This document shows, piece by piece, positions 26,082 to 34,847 of a DNA stretch of 64,000 bases. The notes under the pieces were generated by a model. It saw only the letters and a list, made by a program, of their open reading frames with translations, was not told the origin of the DNA and did not search any database. Every line of letters begins with the position of its first letter. Within the stretch, counting starts at the first letter, position 1. Location: positions 1 to 64,000 of the forward strand of contig JBQTII010000068.1 in the NCBI GenBank assembly GCA_052388275.1, written 5' to 3'. The DNA comes from JBQTII01 sp052388275 (GTDB taxonomy: Bacteria; Actinomycetota; Actinomycetes; Sporichthyales; Sporichthyaceae). The translations under genes and the position numbers were made by a program.

Positions 26082-27290
26082 ATGTCGGTGGCAGTCGACT
26101 TCGATCCGCTGAGCGCGACGTTCCAGCAGAATCCGCACGAGGTCTACGCGTCCATGCGCGAGCACGCACCGGTCCACTTCATCGAGTCCATCGGGGCGTA
26201 CGGCCTGTTCACCCACGAGCTTTGCAGCTACGCACTCAAGCACCAGCCGAAGCTGTTCACGGCGAAGGACTTCATCATCAACGCCTTCGGTGAGTTCGAT
26301 CCGGTGCCCGAGACCACGAACATGATCGCCCTGGATCCGCCGGATCACAGCCGCGTGCGGCGCCTGGCCAACAAGGCGTTCACGCCCGCGGTCATCCGCA
26401 GCATGCGCGCCGACGTCGAGGCCGTCATCGACGGCCTGCTCGACGACGTTGAGGCGATGCCGGGCCGCACCTTCGACTTCACCACCGACTTCGCCGCAGC
26501 GGTCCCGGCCAGTGTCACTGCGACCATCTTCGGCCTCGACCCCGAGGTGGGCAGCGGTGACTTCAAGCGCTGGACCATCGACCTGATCAAGGCGCCGAGC
26601 CGCTCGATCCTGCGCCCCGAGGAACTTACGCAAATGCACCGCAGCAAGGTCGAGGTGCGGGAGTTCTTCACCGCCGAGATCGACCGCCGGCGCAAGGATC
26701 CGGGCACGGACCTCATCTCGCACCTGGTGCGGGCGGAGGAAGAGGACCAGACGCTCACCGAGCTCGAGATCCTCAGCCTGCTGTTCATCTTCATCATCGG
26801 TGGCGCGGAAACTCCGTCGCACCTGATCGGCACCACGCTGTGGGAGTTGTTCTCCCACCCCGAGGTGCTGGCTGCGGTACGGCACAACCCGGACCGCTAC
26901 GCGGACGTGCTGGAGGAGACGTTGCGTGCCGAGTCTCCGGTGCATTTCATCTTCCAGTCCGCGGCGCAGGAGTTGACGCTCCAGGACGTGATGATCCCGC
27001 AGGGCGCCATGGTGTTCTCCTTCATCGCCGCCGCGAACCGCGACCCACTCGTCTTTCGCGACCCGGATACCTTCGACATCGACCGCAACTCCAAGGCCGA
27101 CCACCTGGCCTTCGCCCGCGGTCCGCACTACTGCATCGGTGACGGCCTCGGCCGCCTGATGTGCACGGCCGCTGTGCGCAAGGCGTTTGAGCGCTTCCCG
27201 AATCTGCGTCCGGTCAATCCGCCAGCCGAGCTGGAGTGGATGCCCTCGTTCTGGGTCCGCGGGCCACGCACCCTTCCCGTCGAGTACTGA
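26082..27290 (+). CDS. Cytochrome P450
   Basis: A 402-residue soluble bacterial P450. The I-helix shows FIIGGAETPSHLIGT (acid-alcohol pair E-T), the ExxR motif lies in LEETLRAESP, and the haem-thiolate Cys in FARGPHYCIGDGLGRLM. ATG 26082 follows a GGAAGG-type site; an earlier ATG at 26031 lies inside the regulatory palindrome. The aldehyde dehydrogenase follows after 21 bases, suggesting successive oxidation of one substrate. No ferredoxin gene is nearby. Confidence 0.9.
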   Translation: MSVAVDFDPLSATFQQNPHEVYASMREHAPVHFIESIGAYGLFTHELCSYALKHQPKLFTAKDFIINAFGEFDPVPETTNMIALDPPDHSRVRRLANKAFTPAVIRSMRADVEAVIDGLLDDVEAMPGRTFDFTTDFAAAVPASVTATIFGLDPEVGSGDFKRWTIDLIKAPSRSILRPEELTQMHRSKVEVREFFTAEIDRRRKDPGTDLISHLVRAEEEDQTLTELEILSLLFIFIIGGAETPSHLIGTTLWELFSHPEVLAAVRHNPDRYADVLEETLRAESPVHFIFQSAAQELTLQDVMIPQGAMVFSFIAAANRDPLVFRDPDTFDIDRNSKADHLAFARGPHYCIGDGLGRLMCTAAVRKAFERFPNLRPVNPPAELEWMPSFWVRGPRTLPVEY

Positions 27291-27311
27291 ATCACCCCGG
27301 AGGTACAGGCA

Positions 27312-28796
27312 ATGCCGAATCCCGAGTCGCGAGCCCTCGACGTCGCGGTCCCGCACCTGAACGAGTTCTTCATTGGTGGAGCCTGGGTCGCGCCGGCGAC
27401 GCCTGCGACCCGAGGCGTGGTGATGCCCTCGACCGAAGAGGTCATCGTCACCGTTCCCGACCCCTCGCCCGCCGATGCAGACGCCGCGGTCGCCGCCGCC
27501 CGGCAAGCATTCGACCACGGCCCCTGGCCACGGATGACCGTGTCCGAACGGGTGGCGGTGTGCCGCCGGTTCGGGGCGGAACTCGAGCGGCGGATGACGG
27601 ACATGAACCGCGCCTGGTCGTTCGAGTCCGGATACACCAAAGCGCACGGCGACATGATCAACACCGGCGCGGGGCCGTTCGTCTGGAACAACGCGCTCGA
27701 CATCGCGCAGGGTCTGCCGTGGGAGGAGCGGCGCACCTCGCCCGCGACCGACGTGCTGGTTCGACGTGAGCCGATCGGTACCGTCCTCGCGATTCTCACC
27801 TACAACGGCCCGGTCGTGCTGATGGGGATGAAGGTGATCCCCGGGTTGATCGCCGGCTGCACCTTCGTCGTCAAGTTCGCCCCGGACTCGCAACTGACTG
27901 CACGTCAGGTATGTGAGGCGGCCGAGGTTGCCGGCTTCCCCTCGGGGGTCTTCAACGGCTTGGCGGCGGACACCGAGGCGAGCCGGCACCTGGTCTCGCA
28001 CCCCGGCATCGACATGGTGCACATGACCGGCGGTACGCCTATCGCGGTGGACGTCGTGACCCGAACCGCACCCAGGTTGGCTCGCACGGCGCTGGAGCTC
28101 GGAGGCAAGGCGCCCGCGATCATCTGCCAGGACGCAGACCTTGACGCTGTCCTGCCGACGCTCGTTTTCGGCAGCACCGGGGCCTTGGGCCAGGTGTGCA
28201 TCTCGCTGCAACGGATCCTGGCCCCGCGTGCGCGTTACGAGGAGATCGTCGAACGTCTCGCGGCGCAGTGGAGCAACCTGAAGGTCGGTGACCCCTTCGA
28301 TCCGTCGAACGACTTCGGGCCGCTGGCCAACGAGCGGGCGCTGGTGAGGGTGGAGAAAATGCTCGCCCGTGCGCTGGAGCAGGGTGCCAGGGTTGCCGCC
28401 GGTGGTCGGCGGCCGCCTCATCTGGATCGGGGCTTCTTCTTCGAGCCGACCCTGCTGCGCGATGTGGAGGAGAGCATGGACATCGCCCGCGACGAGGTCT
28501 TCGGCCCCATCGTGGTGGCAATCCCCTACGACGATGACGCGGACGCGGTGCGGATCGCGAACAGCACCACGGACGGGCTGGCGGCGTCGGTGTACAGCGC
28601 CGACCCTGACCGGGCTCTGGGGATCGCCAAGCAACTGCGCACCGGCACCGTCGCGATCAACATGGCGGGTTGCTCGCTGACCGAGCCCTTTGGCGGCGTC
28701 GGGACCTCCGGCTGGGGCCGCGAGTGCGGCGCTGAGGGGATTTTGGAGTTCACCCAGATCAAGCAGGTTCTCCTGCGCGGGTCCTACGCGGACTGA
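27312..28796 (+). CDS. NAD(P)-dependent aldehyde dehydrogenase
   Basis: A 494-residue ALDH-superfamily enzyme. The active site includes the general base Glu in LELGGKAP and the nucleophile Cys in GALGQVCISLQR. The cofactor-binding and C-terminal segments (PFGGVGTSGWGRECGAEGI) are typical. It shares a transcript with the P450 21 bases upstream and probably oxidises an aldehyde formed in the same pathway. The next gene is a remnant, so this is the last intact gene of the operon. Confidence 0.92.
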   Translation: MPNPESRALDVAVPHLNEFFIGGAWVAPATPATRGVVMPSTEEVIVTVPDPSPADADAAVAAARQAFDHGPWPRMTVSERVAVCRRFGAELERRMTDMNRAWSFESGYTKAHGDMINTGAGPFVWNNALDIAQGLPWEERRTSPATDVLVRREPIGTVLAILTYNGPVVLMGMKVIPGLIAGCTFVVKFAPDSQLTARQVCEAAEVAGFPSGVFNGLAADTEASRHLVSHPGIDMVHMTGGTPIAVDVVTRTAPRLARTALELGGKAPAIICQDADLDAVLPTLVFGSTGALGQVCISLQRILAPRARYEEIVERLAAQWSNLKVGDPFDPSNDFGPLANERALVRVEKMLARALEQGARVAAGGRRPPHLDRGFFFEPTLLRDVEESMDIARDEVFGPIVVAIPYDDDADAVRIANSTTDGLAASVYSADPDRALGIAKQLRTGTVAINMAGCSLTEPFGGVGTSGWGRECGAEGILEFTQIKQVLLRGSYAD

Positions 28797-28852
28797 CGCC
28801 TCGCCACCTGGGATGCTCAGCGGCGAGCGAGCAGGCGCGCGAGGAGACAGCG

Positions 28853-28942
28853 ATGAGTGCGGAGCGGGACGTCACGGCCCGTTCGATCCAGTCCGGCATG
28901 CCGCCCAAGCGCGCGACGCTGATCGCGCACGGGACCGTTAAC
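28853..28942 (+). pseudogene. N-terminal remnant of a GntR-type regulator
   Basis: About 30 codons from ATG 28853 end in SGMPPKRATLIAHGTVN. This resembles the start of the winged-helix domain of GntR/FadR regulators, where the same segment continues into the first helix. Here the frame leaves family-like sequence at the junction with a PIN-domain remnant on the other strand. It suggests that a regulator once followed the P450/ALDH operon. Confidence 0.45.
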
Positions 28943-29205
28943 CATCGCTCTGCGCAAGCACGATGTAGTCGATCTGCTCGGCGCAGCACAGGTCCAACAG
29001 GTGCGGGTCGGCGCTTGCCAACGGCTCTACGGCGGCACGGGCCGCTTCGGCTGCGAGGCAATCGGCCATGCTCACTGCGCAGCGCGTGCGGTGGTAGCGG
29101 CGCGCGCGCAACCGGCCGGCCGCGGCGCCGAGCTTCGCCGTGATCTCCAACCCGTCGAGCAGACCGAGTTGGGCGAGGTCGAGCGCCGCTTCGTCCTCCT
29201 CTGCT
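28938..29205 (-). pseudogene. C-terminal remnant of a PIN-domain (VapC-like) toxin
   Basis: The minus strand reads ALDLAQLGLLDGLEITAKLG, then YHRTRCAVSMADCLAAEAAR and PLASADPHLLDLC, ending with TAA at 28938-28940. Asp residues in VSMADC and SADPHL are the usual C-terminal acids of the PIN nuclease site. The N-terminal half is missing: the sequence switches to alcohol dehydrogenase at about 29206. Confidence 0.6.
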
Positions 29206-29467
29206 CCGCCAGGAGATGTCGCCCGGGTGCACCTCGGTCGGGCCGACGGGGCCCCACAGGCCGAGGATCACGTAGGTGCCGTTGACGCCGGTCAGCTCCG
29301 ACCCTTCGCCGAACGCGCCCAGCGCGCCGGCGGCCTCAACCACGACGGTCGGACCGGTGGGTCCGGAGAGGTCGTAGATCGCGGCCCGCCGCTCCTGCGC
29401 GGTGGTGCTGGACAGATCGAAGGTGGCGGTGGCGCCCATGGTGCGTGCGACGTCGAGCTTGCTCGCC
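29206..29467 (-). pseudogene. Internal fragment of a zinc alcohol dehydrogenase
   Basis: About 87 codons match residues near 208-297 of the intact alcohol dehydrogenase at 31104-32186, with only about five amino-acid changes (for example ATATF for ATATL and GSEL for GSDL). Both ends are abrupt, joining a PIN remnant and a LivF remnant. It is a partial duplicate, diverged and without function. Confidence 0.85.
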
Positions 29468-29706
29468 ACGCATTTGAGTTCCTCGCCGTCCTGCGCAACC
29501 AGGGGGTCAGCCTGCTGCTGGTCGAGCAGTACGTCACCCGGGCGCTGGCAGCCGCGGACTACGTGTATCTGCTGAATCGCGGTGAGGTGTCCTTCGCCGG
29601 GGAGCCTGGCGAGCTCGAAGGGGAGGACGTCTTCCAGCAGTACGTCGGCGCGGACGTCGGGCATGGGACGTCACTTCGAGGGGCTTGCCTGGCTCGACTC
29701 AGCTGA
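29468..29706 (+). pseudogene. C-terminal remnant of a branched-chain amino acid ABC ATPase (LivF)
   Basis: The plus strand reads FLAVLRNQGVSLLLVEQYVT followed by ADYVYLLNRGEVSFAGEPGE. This is the D-loop/H-loop tail of LivF-type ABC ATPases. The Walker A and signature motifs are absent. The frame runs past the normal LivF end to a stop at 29706, overlapping the ATPase pseudogene on the other strand. Liv-type transporters often accompany catabolic P450/dehydrogenase loci, so this may be a relic of the local pathway. Confidence 0.65.
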
Positions 29707-31049
29707 AGATGTCCGTCGCGGTAATCGCTCGAACACCGGGGGGCAGGTCGGTGACCAGTTCCCGCGCGCTGATCAGGATCTGTAGGTCCCCGGCCGGCGC
29801 CGGCAGGGCGGCGGATTTGCGCAGTAGGGACGCGACCACGGCGGGGGCGGACACCTGCCTGGTCCACTTCGCTTCGCCCACCAGGATCGGGGTGCGCGAA
29901 CGACCAGCGAGGGCGACCACGTCGATCTCGTTGTGGCCGTCTGCGGTCCAGAACGGGCCGACAGCCACTACCCGTTCGCCGTACTCGCCCGCCGCTGCCG
30001 CGCGCCGGACCTGGGCGCGGGTCGCGGCCTCCCAGCGCCCGCCCTGGTGATCGTCCAGTGCATCGCCGAGAACACCCATGATGCCGGGCCCCAATCCGGC
30101 CTCGATCTCCGAGCGGTGCCGACCCAGCACGTCGAGATAGAAGGCCAGGAAGTTGTCGGCGATCCGGTAGGTGCGCCGTCGGGTACGCCCGGTCTCGGTT
30201 ACTGGTTGAAGCCGCTCTACCAGGCGCAGCTCCACGAGCCGCTCCAGCAGACGGGTCGGGTCGGCGCGGATCGCCTGCTGGACCTCGTTGTGCCGGGTCG
30301 CGCCAGCGGCGATCGCGTGCAGGGCGGCGCGGGCCAGGCCGCCCCCTTCCGTCTCGGTCGAGAGCACCAGTTCGCCCTCGGTGAGCCGTCGGGCGCCGGG
30401 AGCGCCGGCCAACTCGGCCAGATTCTCCGCGACCGTGCCGTTCTGGTCCCACCAGGTGAGGTAGAGCGGGACGCCCCCGACGATCCCGTACACCGTGGCG
30501 CGTTCGGTTGGCGTCAGGTCGCGCAGGATCAGCGCGGCCCCCCGGGCGCGAAGGGGTGCACCTGCAGGGTGAGGTCCGCCCGACCGTAGAGCGGATTGCG
30601 CACTTCGCTGAGCTGTTCCATGTACCGCACGGCGGAGCCGCACAGCAGAATCCGCAGCTTCGTCCGACCCTCCCAGCGGTCCAGGAACGCGCGCAGGACG
30701 TTCGGAAGTTCGGGGGTGCTCACCGCGAGTTCAGGGAATTCGTCGAGGACGAGCAGTAGGGGGAGCGCGCTGCGAGGGCGCCCAATCGGTCAAGCGCGTC
30801 GTCCCAATCGCGAAACCCTCGGCCCCGATCCTGCCCGGTGTCCGGGAGCTGGGACGCCAGCATGGCGAGCTCAGCGGCCTCGGCCCGTCCGGCGCCGGTG
30901 TGCACCACCGCTCGCCGTCCGCCGGCGAACTGCCGGATCAGCGCGGTCTTGCCCACCCGGCGTCGTCCCCAGACCACGGCGAGGGGCTGCCCACGTCTGC
31001 GCCACCACCGGGCGAGGGCGTCGAGCTCGGCCATGCGATTAACGAACAT
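29699..31049 (-). pseudogene. AAA ATPase (archaeal-type, DUF234) with two frameshifts
   Basis: Three consecutive minus-strand frames reconstruct one protein of about 450 residues. The first starts FVNRMAELDALARWW with Walker A GRRRVGKTALIRQF. The second continues LLLVLDEFPELAVSTPELPN (Walker B) and CGSAVRYMEQLS. The third continues ALILRDLTPTERATVYGIVGG and a C-terminal DUF234/PD-(D/E)XK-like domain ending VGEAKW. The breaks lie near 30765 and at the C6 run 30538-30543, both homopolymer-like sites. Each needs a single base to restore the frame. It is either a decayed gene or carries two base-calling errors. Confidence 0.7.
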
Positions 31050-31060
31050 GCATACAGCGT

Positions 31061-31097
31061 AACCGACGTCGGACGTCGCCGACGTCCTACGTCGGTT
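31061..31097 (-). terminator. Near-perfect 37-bp palindrome after the alcohol dehydrogenase
   Basis: AACCGACGT and ACGTCGGTT form the ends, with GGACGTCG/CCGACGTCC inside; only one pair and the centre fail. It lies just past the stop of the minus-strand alcohol dehydrogenase and just before the ATPase start. It can serve as terminator, or as operator for the ATPase. Confidence 0.55.
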
Positions 31098-31103
31098 TTA
31101 AAC

Positions 31104-32186
31104 TCAGGCCTGCGGGTCGATAAGTGCCTTGATGACATCGCCATGCTCGACGGCGAGCAGCGCTGCCTCGGAGTCCTCCACCTTGTAGCGGTGGGTGACG
31201 AGGTCGGCGAGCGGGAAGCGGTCCTGCAGCCGGGCCGCCAGTTGGACGGCCTGGTAGTAGTGCTTGATCTTCGGGAACGTCGCGCCGCCGATGGACTTGT
31301 TGCGCCAGGAGATGTCGCCCGGGTGGACCTCGGTCGGGCCGACGGGGCCCCAGAGGCCGACGACGACGTAGGTGCCATTGACGCCCGTGAGGTCCGAGCC
31401 CTCACCGAAGGCCGCGAGGGCGCCAGCGGCCTCCACCACGACGGTCGGACCCGTGGGGCCAGAGAGGTCGTAGATCGCGGCCCGCCGCTCCTGCGCGGTG
31501 GTGCTGGACAGGTCGAGGGTGGCGGTGGCGCCCATGGTGCGCGCGACGTCGAGTTTGCTTGCGATCGAATCCAGCACGACCACCTCGCTCGCGCCGCAGA
31601 TCGAGGCCATCATGGCGGTGGCCAGGCCGACGGGTCCGGCGCCCTGGATGACGACGGTGTCGCCCGGGTGCACCGGGCGGACCTGGTCGAAGGCCTTGAG
31701 TGCGGTGGGCAGCGCGCAGCCCAGGGCGGCGAGCGCGAGCGGGTCGGCGCCGGCGGGCAGCTTGTAGAAGGGCTGACGGGCCGGCACCCAGACCCGTTGT
31801 TGGTAGGTGCCCCAGTTCGGCTTGTCGGCGTGCTCGAAGAAGGAGGACTTCTCGCACGGGGTCTGCTCCAGAACGGTGCAGGTGTAGCAGGCACCGCACA
31901 GCGCGATCGGCGCCCAGTACACGAGATCGCCCACGGCCACCGGCGCGCTGGCGTAGTCGGTGCTGACCCCGTCGCCGAGGGCCGCGATCCGCCCGACGCC
32001 TTCGTGGCCGAGGATGACGGGGAAGGGCAGGGCGCCGGCCTGGCCGGTGTAGAGGTGCACGTCGCTGCCGCACACGCCGCCGTACATCAACTCGATGCTC
32101 AGCCCACCCGGGACGGCAGCGGGGGTACCGACGTCGCGGATCTCCAGCTTCTTGGGTTCGACCAGAACGGCGGCAAGATTGCTCAT
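31104..32186 (-). CDS. Zinc-dependent alcohol dehydrogenase (MDR family)
   Basis: A 360-residue NAD(P)-dependent alcohol dehydrogenase. The catalytic zinc site is visible as GGVCGSDVH and GHEGVGR. Structural zinc cysteines lie in ALCGACYTCTVLEQTPCEK, and the Rossmann loop is GAGPVGLATAMMA. It should oxidise an alcohol from the P450 steps. It is divergent from the isochorismatase operon, with a shared 104-base gap that contains the operator-like element, so both directions may be co-regulated. A piece of its sequence is duplicated at 29.2 kb. Confidence 0.92.
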   Translation of the reverse strand: MSNLAAVLVEPKKLEIRDVGTPAAVPGGLSIELMYGGVCGSDVHLYTGQAGALPFPVILGHEGVGRIAALGDGVSTDYASAPVAVGDLVYWAPIALCGACYTCTVLEQTPCEKSSFFEHADKPNWGTYQQRVWVPARQPFYKLPAGADPLALAALGCALPTALKAFDQVRPVHPGDTVVIQGAGPVGLATAMMASICGASEVVVLDSIASKLDVARTMGATATLDLSSTTAQERRAAIYDLSGPTGPTVVVEAAGALAAFGEGSDLTGVNGTYVVVGLWGPVGPTEVHPGDISWRNKSIGGATFPKIKHYYQAVQLAARLQDRFPLADLVTHRYKVEDSEAALLAVEHGDVIKALIDPQA

Positions 32187-32216
32187 CGGAACTCCCAGGT
32201 AGAACGGCCAGATTTA

Positions 32217-32248
32217 GACTATATGAATGATGACCCTGGTTTGCTAGG
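32217..32248 (+). promoter_or_regulatory. Operator-like element between alcohol dehydrogenase and isochorismatase genes
   Basis: The sequence starts GACTATA, then after three bases ATGATGACCCTG, and ends CTAGG. It matches 23 of about 31 positions of the elements at 59781-59812 and 61249-61279 read in the opposite strand. It lies 42 bases before the isochorismatase ATG and 30 bases before the divergent alcohol dehydrogenase start. Confidence 0.6.
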
Positions 32249-32290
32249 GTCCGAGCAGGCCCGTTTCACCGTCGAGCTCGGGAGCCCCAC

Positions 32291-32941
32291 ATGCATGCCA
32301 TCACCGTGCCGGAGGCCGCGATCGCCCGCGGCCGCCTGATGGGGCTGGACAAGCCCATCGACCCCGCCACCACGGCGACCGTCACCATCGATTTCCAGAA
32401 CTTCTTCGTCGCCGACGGCGAGCCGATGGGCACGGAGAACGCGCGCGATGCGCTGGCGAACGCGAACCGCGTCAACGCGGCGGTGCGCGCCGCCGGTGGA
32501 CTGGTCGTCCTCTTTCAGCACTCCTTCGGGCCGACCGGGGAGGTGGCGCCCGCCGAGCCCCTGCTCGAGCAGGCGCTGCTGCCGGGCAGTGCGTCCTACG
32601 AGCTGCACCCCGACCTGGTGGTTGCACCGGACGACCTCCGGATGGTCAAGCGCCGCTCCTCCCCGCTGCACCCGCAGGCCGACACCGACCTGCTGGCCAC
32701 GCTGCGCGCGCGCGGCATCGAGACCCTCGTGATCACCGGGGTGGCGAGCAACGGCTGCTGCGATTGCCTGGCCCGCGATGCGTTCCAGCACGGCTTCAAC
32801 GTCGTGTTCGTCTCCGACGCCACCGCGGCGATGTCGGATGAGGAACACAACGCCACGCTGCTCAATCTCGCCATCTACTACGCCAACGTGCTCGACACCG
32901 CCGCCCTCGAAGCGGCCCTGGGAAAGGGGAGCGCGTCGTGA
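32291..32941 (+). CDS. Isochorismatase-family cysteine hydrolase
   Basis: A 216-residue hydrolase of the isochorismatase/nicotinamidase fold. The catalytic triad is visible: Asp in TVTIDFQNFF, Lys in RMVKRRSSPL, and Cys in TGVASNGCCDCLARDA. Substrates in the family are amides, ureas or vinyl ethers; none can be chosen here. It is the first gene of a tightly overlapped operon: the P450 GTG at 32938 overlaps its end by 4 bases. The operator-like element lies upstream. Confidence 0.9.
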   Translation: MHAITVPEAAIARGRLMGLDKPIDPATTATVTIDFQNFFVADGEPMGTENARDALANANRVNAAVRAAGGLVVLFQHSFGPTGEVAPAEPLLEQALLPGSASYELHPDLVVAPDDLRMVKRRSSPLHPQADTDLLATLRARGIETLVITGVASNGCCDCLARDAFQHGFNVVFVSDATAAMSDEEHNATLLNLAIYYANVLDTAALEAALGKGSAS

Positions 32942-34128
32942 AGCCGTTCACCCGCGACTTCGTCGCCGACTACGACCTCGGTGACCCCGAGCTCAACGAG
33001 CGGTGGGACGAGCTGATCCCGGACCTGCACGCCAAGTGTCCCCTCGCGCGCAGTGAGGTCGGCGAGGGCTACTGGATCGTCCAGCGCTATGACGACGTCA
33101 AGCGCTGTGCGATCGACTGGCAGACCTTCTCGAACTCCTCTGGCTTCATGGTCAACCGCCCGGCAGGTCTGCCCTACTTCGCCCCCGGCGAGGTGGACCC
33201 GCCGCTGCAGACCGCTTTGCGCGCCGTGCTGCAGCCCTTCCTGACGCCTAAGATGGCCAAGGAGCTGGAGCCGACGATCCGCGCCCACGCGGATGCGCTG
33301 ATCGACTCCTTCATCGGCGCCGGCGAGGTGGAACTGGTGAGCCAGTTCGCGAACACGCTGCCGCAGATCGTCTTCTCCGCCGAGGTCGCCGGCATGGACG
33401 CGGCGGACCTGCCGTACCTGATGGAGTGCTTCGACCTGACCGGCCCCATGGAGGAGCGCGGCATCGGGTTCGCCAAGGGCATGACCAAGATCGCTGAGTA
33501 CTTGGCGGAGCGCCGGAACCAGCCGGCGCGCGGTGACATCGTGGACGCCCTGCTCGCCTTCACCCACGAGGGTTACACCGACGCCGACAAGATCGGGACG
33601 ATGTCGCAGCTGACCATCGGCGGCGTCGGGACCACCGGATACGCGTTCTCGGGTGGCATGTACCACCTGGCCACCCACCCGCAGGACCGCAAGGCGCTCG
33701 CCGCCGACCTGAAGGCGATCCCGCGGGCGATCGAGGAGTTCCTGCGGCTCTACCTCGGCGCGCCGAACATGGCGCGTCGCGCGACGGTCGACACCGAGCT
33801 CTCCGGGGTCAAGATCGCGGCCGGGGACCGCGTGCTGCTGTCCTTCGGGGCGGCAAATCGTGATCCCGCCGCGGTCGAGGGCGACCCGAACGTCGTCGAC
33901 ATCACCCGCAAACCGATGGGACACCTCGGCTTCGGCGCCGGCGTGCACCGTTGCGTCGGGGCCTCGTTGGCGCTGGTGATCCTGCGCGTCGGCTTCGAGC
34001 AGTTCCTCACCCGGATCGGGGAGTTCCGAGTCCCGGAGGGCTTCGTTCCGGTGCACGAGACCGGAAATGTCCGGCACATGAGCGCGCTGCCCCTGCTGTT
34101 CGCGCCCGGCGGCACCGGGGCACGGTGA
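32938..34128 (+). CDS. Cytochrome P450 (paralogue of the 58.6 kb P450)
   Basis: A 396-residue P450 that starts with GTG overlapping the isochorismatase stop. It shows IGGVGTTGYAFSGG for the I-helix (GVGTT in place of the usual A/GGxDT), ExxR in AIEEFLRLYLG, and the haem Cys in FGAGVHRCVGASLA. Along its whole length it resembles the P450 at 58561-59772 (shared DFVADYDLGDPEL / DYATDYDLDDPEL start, shared GGVGTTG). The last base of its stop is the start of the following CMD gene. Confidence 0.9.
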   Translation: MKPFTRDFVADYDLGDPELNERWDELIPDLHAKCPLARSEVGEGYWIVQRYDDVKRCAIDWQTFSNSSGFMVNRPAGLPYFAPGEVDPPLQTALRAVLQPFLTPKMAKELEPTIRAHADALIDSFIGAGEVELVSQFANTLPQIVFSAEVAGMDAADLPYLMECFDLTGPMEERGIGFAKGMTKIAEYLAERRNQPARGDIVDALLAFTHEGYTDADKIGTMSQLTIGGVGTTGYAFSGGMYHLATHPQDRKALAADLKAIPRAIEEFLRLYLGAPNMARRATVDTELSGVKIAAGDRVLLSFGAANRDPAAVEGDPNVVDITRKPMGHLGFGAGVHRCVGASLALVILRVGFEQFLTRIGEFRVPEGFVPVHETGNVRHMSALPLLFAPGGTGAR

Positions 34129-34847
34129 TGGACGCCGAGGCGCGGATCGGCGCGTGGCTACCCAAGAGCGAGTGGGCCGGTGAACTGAGTGAGCGTCACC
34201 CAGCGTTTGCCGAGGGCTACGCGCGGGTCGGCGACGTGCTCAGCGCCGACGGCCACCTGCCGGCGAAGTACAAGTTGCTCTTCGCCGCGGCGATCGCGGC
34301 GGTGAAGCGGGACCGGGACCTGGTCGCGCACTTCGCGGCGGCCGCGGCTGCCGCGGGCGTCAGCTCCGACGAATACGACGGGACCTGCGTGGGTCTGCTG
34401 ATCTCACGGGGCGTCACGCCGCACCAGCTGCTCACCGACGTCCGCGGGGAAAACTTCCCCGCCACACCGGGGGCCGGCGCCGGCCCGGCCGATGCGTCGG
34501 TGCAGGGGGCGTATGACTACTTCACCTCCTACTTCGGGTTCGTGCCCGATTACGTCGAGCTGCTGGGGGAGCGCGCACCGCAGGCTCTGGAGGGCTACTT
34601 CCTGATGCGCGACGCGGCGCTGACGGGGACCCGGCTGGACAAGGCGGTCATGGAACTGTTGCTGTGCGCGGTGAACGCCGCCGAGTACCAGTCGCGGTTC
34701 GTGATGATCCACGCCCGCGGCGCCCTGGCCGCGGGCGCCAGCGAGGAGGCTCTGGTCGAGGCGTGCCTGGTCGCCCTGCCCTTCGCGGGCGTCGCCTCCT
34801 GGCTCCCGGCCGCCGAGGGGATTCTCGCGGCGCGGAAACCTGCCTGA
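34128..34847 (+). CDS. Carboxymuconolactone decarboxylase-family (AhpD-like) protein
   Basis: A 239-residue protein with two CMD half-repeats: LPAKYKLLFAAAIAAVKRDR and LDKAVMELLLCAVNAAEYQSRF. The CxxC peroxidatic pair of AhpD is absent (the site reads AEYQSRF), so a lyase or decarboxylase role is likelier than peroxide reduction. ATG 34128 overlaps the P450 stop (ATGA). As third gene of the isochorismatase-P450 operon it probably acts on a downstream intermediate. Confidence 0.8.
   Translation: MDAEARIGAWLPKSEWAGELSERHPAFAEGYARVGDVLSADGHLPAKYKLLFAAAIAAVKRDRDLVAHFAAAAAAAGVSSDEYDGTCVGLLISRGVTPHQLLTDVRGENFPATPGAGAGPADASVQGAYDYFTSYFGFVPDYVELLGERAPQALEGYFLMRDAALTGTRLDKAVMELLLCAVNAAEYQSRFVMIHARGALAAGASEEALVEACLVALPFAGVASWLPAAEGILAARKPA

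Noticed and set aside
26025..28634. 869-residue minus-strand frame across P450 and ALDH
   Set aside because: GC-rich codon shadow; it lacks any domain and covers two genes with full catalytic motifs on the plus strand.
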